Below, piece after piece: positions 4,386-8,008 of a DNA stretch of 8,008 nucleotides. The DNA is from 66-474 sp035547895 (lineage in GTDB: Bacteria > Pseudomonadota > Gammaproteobacteria > Xanthomonadales > Rhodanobacteraceae): the NCBI GenBank assembly GCA_035547895.1, contig DASZTT010000002.1, positions 1-8,008 of the forward strand, given 5' to 3'. The notes beneath the pieces were generated by a model. That model ran no database searches. It saw only the letters and a program-made list of their open reading frames with translations, and was not told the DNA's origin. Made by a program: the position numbers and the translations under genes. Positions within the stretch are counted from its first letter, which is position 1. Every line of letters begins with the position of its first letter.

Positions 4386-6161
4386 CTACGCCGCGAATTG
4401 CAGCCGCGCCAGCTCCGCATACAGCCCGCCTTCGCGCAGCAATGCATCGTGGCTGCCGTCGGCGATGATGCGTCCCTGATCCATCACCACGATGCGGTCC
4501 GCGCGCTGCACCGTCGCCAGCCGGTGCGCGATCACCAGCGTGGTGCGGCCGCGGCCGGCGCGTTCCAGCGCGGACTGGATCGCGGCTTCCGATTGCGCGT
4601 CCAGGCTTGAAGTGGCCTCGTCGAGCAGCAGCACCGGCGCATCCTTCAGGATCGCGCGGGCGATCGCGATGCGCTGGCGCTGGCCGCCCGACAGGCGCAC
4701 GCCGCGTTCGCCCAGTTGCGTATCGAAACCCTGCGGCTGCTCGCTGAGGAAACCATAAGCTTCGGCGGCGCGCGCCGCGGCGAATACGGCTTCATCGCCG
4801 GCATCCGCGCGGCCGAAACGGATGTTGTCGGCAGCGCTGGCACCGAAGATCACGGTTTCCTGAGGTACCAGCGCCAGCGCGCCGCGCAGTTCGTCGAGTT
4901 TCAGCGCTCGCAGGTCGACGCCATCCAGCGTGATGCGGCCGCGTTGCGGATCGTGGAAGCGCAGCAGCAGATTGAAGACCGTGCTCTTGCCCGCGCCCGA
5001 GGGTCCGACCAGTGCGACCGTTTGCCCCGGCTGGATGCGCAGCGAGAAGTCGTGCAGCGCGGGCGTATCGGGCCGCGTCGGATAACGGAATTCGACGTGC
5101 TCGAAGGCGAGTGCGCCCTGGGTGGGTTGCGGCAGTGATTGCGGTTGCGCGGGATCCGCGATCGACGGGCGTTCGGCCAGCAATTCGCTGATCCTTCCCA
5201 TCGAACCCGCCGCGCGCAGCACGTCGCCCCACACGCCGCCCAGCGCGCCCACCGAGCCGGCCGCCATCACCGCGTACAGCGCAAACTGGGTGACCAGGCC
5301 CGCGTTGATCGTCCCGGCCAGCACGCCGCGCGCGCCGGCCCAAAGCACCAGCGTGACCGCGCTGAAGACCAGCATGATCACGCCGCCGGTCAGGATCGCG
5401 CGTGCGGTGATGCGTTTCTGTGCCGCGCGCAGCGCGCGTTGCACCGCACCGGCATAGCGTGCGCTTTCGATCGCCTCGCGCGCGTAGGCCTTGACGGCGT
5501 GCACGGAGTTCAGGGTTTCGTTGGCGATCGCGCTGGTGTCGGCGATGCGGTCCTGGTTGGCGCGCGAGAGTTTCGCCAGCCGCCTTCCGTACAGCGCGAT
5601 CGGCACGATCACCACCGGAATCACCAGCGCGGTGAGGCCCGCCAGCCGCGGGCTCGTCCACACCATCAGCGCCGCCGCACCGATCACCATCACCACGCTG
5701 CGCAGCGCGATCGAGATGCTGGAACCGATCAGCGTCTGCACGACCTCGGTGTCGGTGCCCAGCCGCGAGACGAGTTCCCCGACGCGGGTCTTTTCGTAAA
5801 ACGCGACATCCAGCCTGATGACGCGCGAGTAGAGCAGACCGCGCAGGGCCGCGATCGCGCGTTCGCCGAGCAGCGTGATGCAGAAATAGCGCGCGGCCGT
5901 CGAGATCGCCAGGATCAGGGCCAGCACGAACAGGGCGACGAAGGTCCCGTTGATCAATGCCGCGTCGTGGCTGGCGAAACCGCGGTCGATCATGTGCCGC
6001 ACCGCAACCGGGAGCGCCAGGGTCGCGGCCGACGACAATGCCAGGAAGGCCAGCCATGCGGCGGCCAGCCCACGATACCTGCGCATGTACGGCCACAGCG
6101 CGCCCAGCGCGGCGAGTTGGCGGGTCGGCCGCTTCGATTGGGCTTCGGCTGGCTCGGTCAT
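4386..6161 (-). CDS. ABC exporter half-transporter, fused membrane and ATPase domains (MsbA-related)
   Basis: The 591-residue protein is a complete type IV (ABCB/MsbA-like) exporter half-molecule expected to work as a homodimer in the inner membrane. About six hydrophobic segments are visible near residues 31-54, 71-94, 148-168, 173-191, 256-276 and 286-307, with the FYEKTRVGELVSRLGTDT coupling region (121-138) between the second and third. The nucleotide-binding domain follows: Walker A GPSGAGKST (386-394), Q-loop Q434, signature LSGGQ (490-494), Walker B VLLLDEAT (510-517) with E515, D-loop SSLD (518-521) and H-loop H546. All catalytic residues are intact. It resembles the MsbA-related family of proteobacterial exporters, whose substrate is generally unassigned; lipids or hydrophobic compounds are guesses. 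The start at 6161 gives a normal cytoplasmic N terminus, though without a good ribosome-binding site. It follows the aldehyde dehydrogenase gene by 59 bases and may be co-transcribed with it. Confidence 0.92.
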   Translation of the reverse strand: MTEPAEAQSKRPTRQLAALGALWPYMRRYRGLAAAWLAFLALSSAATLALPVAVRHMIDRGFASHDAALINGTFVALFVLALILAISTAARYFCITLLGERAIAALRGLLYSRVIRLDVAFYEKTRVGELVSRLGTDTEVVQTLIGSSISIALRSVVMVIGAAALMVWTSPRLAGLTALVIPVVIVPIALYGRRLAKLSRANQDRIADTSAIANETLNSVHAVKAYAREAIESARYAGAVQRALRAAQKRITARAILTGGVIMLVFSAVTLVLWAGARGVLAGTINAGLVTQFALYAVMAAGSVGALGGVWGDVLRAAGSMGRISELLAERPSIADPAQPQSLPQPTQGALAFEHVEFRYPTRPDTPALHDFSLRIQPGQTVALVGPSGAGKSTVFNLLLRFHDPQRGRITLDGVDLRALKLDELRGALALVPQETVIFGASAADNIRFGRADAGDEAVFAAARAAEAYGFLSEQPQGFDTQLGERGVRLSGGQRQRIAIARAILKDAPVLLLDEATSSLDAQSEAAIQSALERAGRGRTTLVIAHRLATVQRADRIVVMDQGRIIADGSHDALLREGGLYAELARLQFAA

Positions 6162-6220
6162 CGCATCGAAGTGGGGGCGCGGCGCACCGCTTCAATGCCG
6201 TCCGCGCATCGCCCGAGGCG

Positions 6221-7669
6221 TCAGGCAGGATCGCGGATCACCAGCAATCGGCGTTCGGTCATGTCCTTGATCGCGTAGCGGATGCCTTCGCGGCCGAAGC
6301 CGGAAAATTTCACGCCGCCGTAGGGCATGTTGTCCACCCGGAAACTGGGGATGTCGCCGACCACCACGCCACCTTCGACCAGCGTGTCCCATGCGCGCAT
6401 CGCATGCGTGAGGTTGTCGGTGAACAGGCCGGCCTGCAGGCCATAATCGGAGTTGTTGACCGTGGCGAGCGCGGCATCGAAATCGTCGAACGGCTCCAGC
6501 AGCGCGACCGGCCCGAAGGCCTCCATGCGATTGAGCTTCGCCGCGTGCGGGACGTCTTCCAGCACCGTCGCCTCCAGCATGCTGCCCTTGCGCTTGCCGC
6601 CGCACAGGATCTTGGCGCCGGTTTTCTTCGCCTCCGCGATCCAGCCTTCCAGCCTTTGCGCGGCGGTTTCGTCGATCATCGGCCCGAGGAACGTCTCCGG
6701 ATCCTTGGGATCGCCGGCCTTCAATTTTTTCGTGGCGGCGACGAAACGCTTCTTCACTTCGTCATACAGCGACGCGTGCACCAGGATGCGCTGCACGCCG
6801 ATGCAGCTTTGCCCGGACTGGTAGAAGCTGCCGGAGATCAGGCGCGCCACCACGAAATCCAGGTGCGGCTTCTGGTCCGCATCGACGATGCAGGCCGCGT
6901 TGCCGCCGAGTTCCAGCACCACCTTCTTCCTGCCCGCGCGCGCCTTGAGTTCCCAGCCGATCTGGCCGCCCGTGAACGACAGCAGCTTCAGGCGTTCGTC
7001 CGTGACGAACGGATCGGCGTCCTCGATGGCACATGGCAGGATCGAGAACGCGCCCTTGGGCAAATCGGTTTCCGCGAGCGCCTCGCCGATGATCAGCGCG
7101 CCGATCGGCGTGCGCTCTGACGGTTTCAATACGAACGGGCAACCCGCCGCGATCGCCGGCGCAACCTTGTGCGCGACCAGGTTCAAGGGGAAGTTGAACG
7201 GCGTGATGAAGGAACAGGGCCCCAGCGGCACGCGCTTGACGAAGCCGCGGTAGCCCTTGGTGCGCGCGGAAATCTCGAGGTTCACGATCTCGCCGTCGAT
7301 GCGCGTGGATTCGTCCGCGGCGATGCGGAAGGTGTCGATCAGTCGTTCCGCCTCGCCTTGCGAATCCTTGATCGGCTTGCCCGCCTCGACGCAAAGCGCG
7401 TAGGCGAGGTCGTCCTTGCGTCTGCGCATGCTTTCGACGCAATGCTCGAGGACTGCGCGGCGCTGGTACGGCTTCATCGCAGCCATCGGGGCGGCGGCTT
7501 TTGCCGCGGCTCCGATCGCGGCGTCGATGGCTTTCGCGTCCGCCATCGCGACGCGGGTCGCCACCTTGCCCGAATATTTGTCCAGCACCGGCAAGTCCGC
7601 GCCGGCTTCCACCGGCTGGTTGGCGAGGTAATACGGGTAGCGGCTTTTCAGTTTCGGCTTGCCGGGCAT
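6221..7669 (-). CDS. NAD(P)-dependent aldehyde dehydrogenase, substrate unassigned
   Basis: The 482-residue protein is a full-length member of the aldehyde dehydrogenase superfamily, oxidising an aldehyde to an acid with NAD(P)+. Seen: the catalytic cysteine C289 in YQSGQSCIG, general base E253 in VLELGGNAA, the oxyanion-hole asparagine N159 in ITPFNFPLN, the FTGG cofactor turn, MEAFGPV, which binds the nicotinamide ribose, and PYGGVKFSGFGREG near the C terminus. ITPFNFPLN in place of the common PWNFP type, together with WELKARAGRKKVVLELGG, points to the branch containing lactaldehyde, phosphonoacetaldehyde and non-phosphorylating glyceraldehyde-3-phosphate dehydrogenases rather than betaine-aldehyde enzymes. 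I cannot name the substrate. The ATG at 7669 is preceded by AGGGAAA at a workable distance. It lies 46 bases after the xseA stop with no visible terminator between, so read-through from xseA is likely. Confidence 0.93.
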   Translation of the reverse strand: MPGKPKLKSRYPYYLANQPVEAGADLPVLDKYSGKVATRVAMADAKAIDAAIGAAAKAAAPMAAMKPYQRRAVLEHCVESMRRRKDDLAYALCVEAGKPIKDSQGEAERLIDTFRIAADESTRIDGEIVNLEISARTKGYRGFVKRVPLGPCSFITPFNFPLNLVAHKVAPAIAAGCPFVLKPSERTPIGALIIGEALAETDLPKGAFSILPCAIEDADPFVTDERLKLLSFTGGQIGWELKARAGRKKVVLELGGNAACIVDADQKPHLDFVVARLISGSFYQSGQSCIGVQRILVHASLYDEVKKRFVAATKKLKAGDPKDPETFLGPMIDETAAQRLEGWIAEAKKTGAKILCGGKRKGSMLEATVLEDVPHAAKLNRMEAFGPVALLEPFDDFDAALATVNNSDYGLQAGLFTDNLTHAMRAWDTLVEGGVVVGDIPSFRVDNMPYGGVKFSGFGREGIRYAIKDMTERRLLVIRDPA

Positions 7670-7715
7670 GCGGGTTTCCCTGGGATGCGATCCGCCGACG
7701 CTACAGGTGAACGCG

Positions 7716-8008
7716 TCAACGTTGCGTATCGGCGTGTTCCACCTTCAACCGGAGTTCGCCGTCGACGAGGCGCGCGCGCAGGCGCTCATCAGCGTGCACG
7801 CCGGTCGCGGAACGCAGCACGCGGCCGGATTCGTCGAACAGGATCGCGTAGCCGCGCTTCAACACATCCAGCGGGCTGACCGCGTTCAGCGCGCGCGCGA
7901 CTTCGGCAAGCCGCAGGCGGCGCCATTCGGCATCGCGCGCGCGCGCCGTGACGAGGCGGCGATGGAGTTCGGCCATGTTTCGAGTGAGCTGTTCCATCCG
8001 CGCGCGCG
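7716..8008 (-). CDS. xseA: Exodeoxyribonuclease VII large subunit, C-terminal end (runs off right edge)
   Basis: The last 96 codons of this gene are present. They show the conserved XseA C-terminal signature: a helical, Arg-rich stretch (MAELHRRLVTARARDAEWRR) leading to LNAVSPLDVLKRGYAI, then a small beta domain (GRVLRSATGV, LRARLVDGELRLKVE). XseA binds multiple XseB small subunits to form exonuclease VII, which degrades single-stranded DNA to oligonucleotides in both directions. The catalytic core is outside the window. The frame remains open through the right edge, so the Met codon at 7997 is internal and not the start. The aldehyde dehydrogenase gene follows on the same strand; xseB is not in that position. 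Confidence 0.9.
   Translation of the reverse strand, partial: RARMEQLTRNMAELHRRLVTARARDAEWRRLRLAEVARALNAVSPLDVLKRGYAILFDESGRVLRSATGVHADERLRARLVDGELRLKVEHADTQR

Noticed and set aside
3191..4447. 418-codon minus-strand frame spanning the phosphorylase and cold-shock genes
   Set aside because: It covers two clear genes, a promoter region and the end of a third gene. No family resemblance; open by base composition only.
5139..7120. Two long plus-strand frames (379 and 387 codons) opposite the ABC exporter and aldehyde dehydrogenase
   Set aside because: Both are shadows of minus-strand genes with complete motif sets. Their His/Arg/Gln-rich translations resemble no protein family.
7716..7997. A complete 93-residue gene starting at the Met codon at 7997
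   Set aside because: The frame continues open to the window edge and the sequence is the C terminus of XseA, so this is a fragment of a larger gene.
1..8008. CRISPR array, insertion sequence, tRNA or rRNA genes, prophage or defence genes
   Set aside because: I saw no spaced direct repeats, terminal inverted repeats with a transposase, tRNA-like cloverleaf or integrase. The window is ordinary chromosomal gene content.

Overview
The window is gene-dense, high-GC bacterial chromosome with strong G/C preference at third codon positions and no sign of mobile DNA. The gene set (RlmI-type methyltransferase, NagZ, a hypoxanthine phosphoribosyltransferase, a methylthioinosine-type phosphorylase, a CspA-family protein and the end of XseA) suggests a gammaproteobacterium. 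A nagZ next to a phosphorylase closely resembling that of Pseudomonas aeruginosa, with hpt between them, points most to the Xanthomonadales/Lysobacterales (Rhodanobacteraceae or Xanthomonadaceae). This placement is inferred from remembered protein sequences and gene order, not from a search.

Layout, left to right. (1) 1-276, minus strand: the first 92 codons of a DUF255/YyaL-type thioredoxin-domain protein that runs off the left edge. (2) 355-1572, plus: rlmI, divergent from (1). (3) 1642-3973, plus: a tight three-gene operon of nagZ, hpt and an S-methyl-5'-thioinosine phosphorylase, both junctions being 4-base ATGA start/stop overlaps. (4) 4083-4313, plus: a small cold-shock protein with its own recognisable promoter and a leader packed with perfect inverted repeats. 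(5) 4386-8008, minus: reading in transcription order, the C-terminal end of xseA, an aldehyde dehydrogenase and an ABC exporter with fused membrane and ATPase domains. These are separated by only 46 and 59 bases and converge on the cold-shock gene.

How the genes work together. The phosphorylase and Hpt make a two-step salvage route: methylthioinosine is split to hypoxanthine and methylthioribose-1-phosphate, and hypoxanthine plus PRPP gives IMP. NagZ, a cytoplasmic peptidoglycan-recycling glycosidase, shares their transcript, so the operon is a general salvage unit. The xseA-ALDH-ABC series looks like a same-strand run of convenience; no common pathway is evident.

I see no clearly new biological system. 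The points most worth checking are the structured cold-shock leader (three successive perfect inverted repeats between the predicted transcription start and the start codon, the last enclosing the ribosome-binding site), the coupled salvage operon, the variant active-site loops of Hpt, and a small upstream ORF overlapping the nagZ start.
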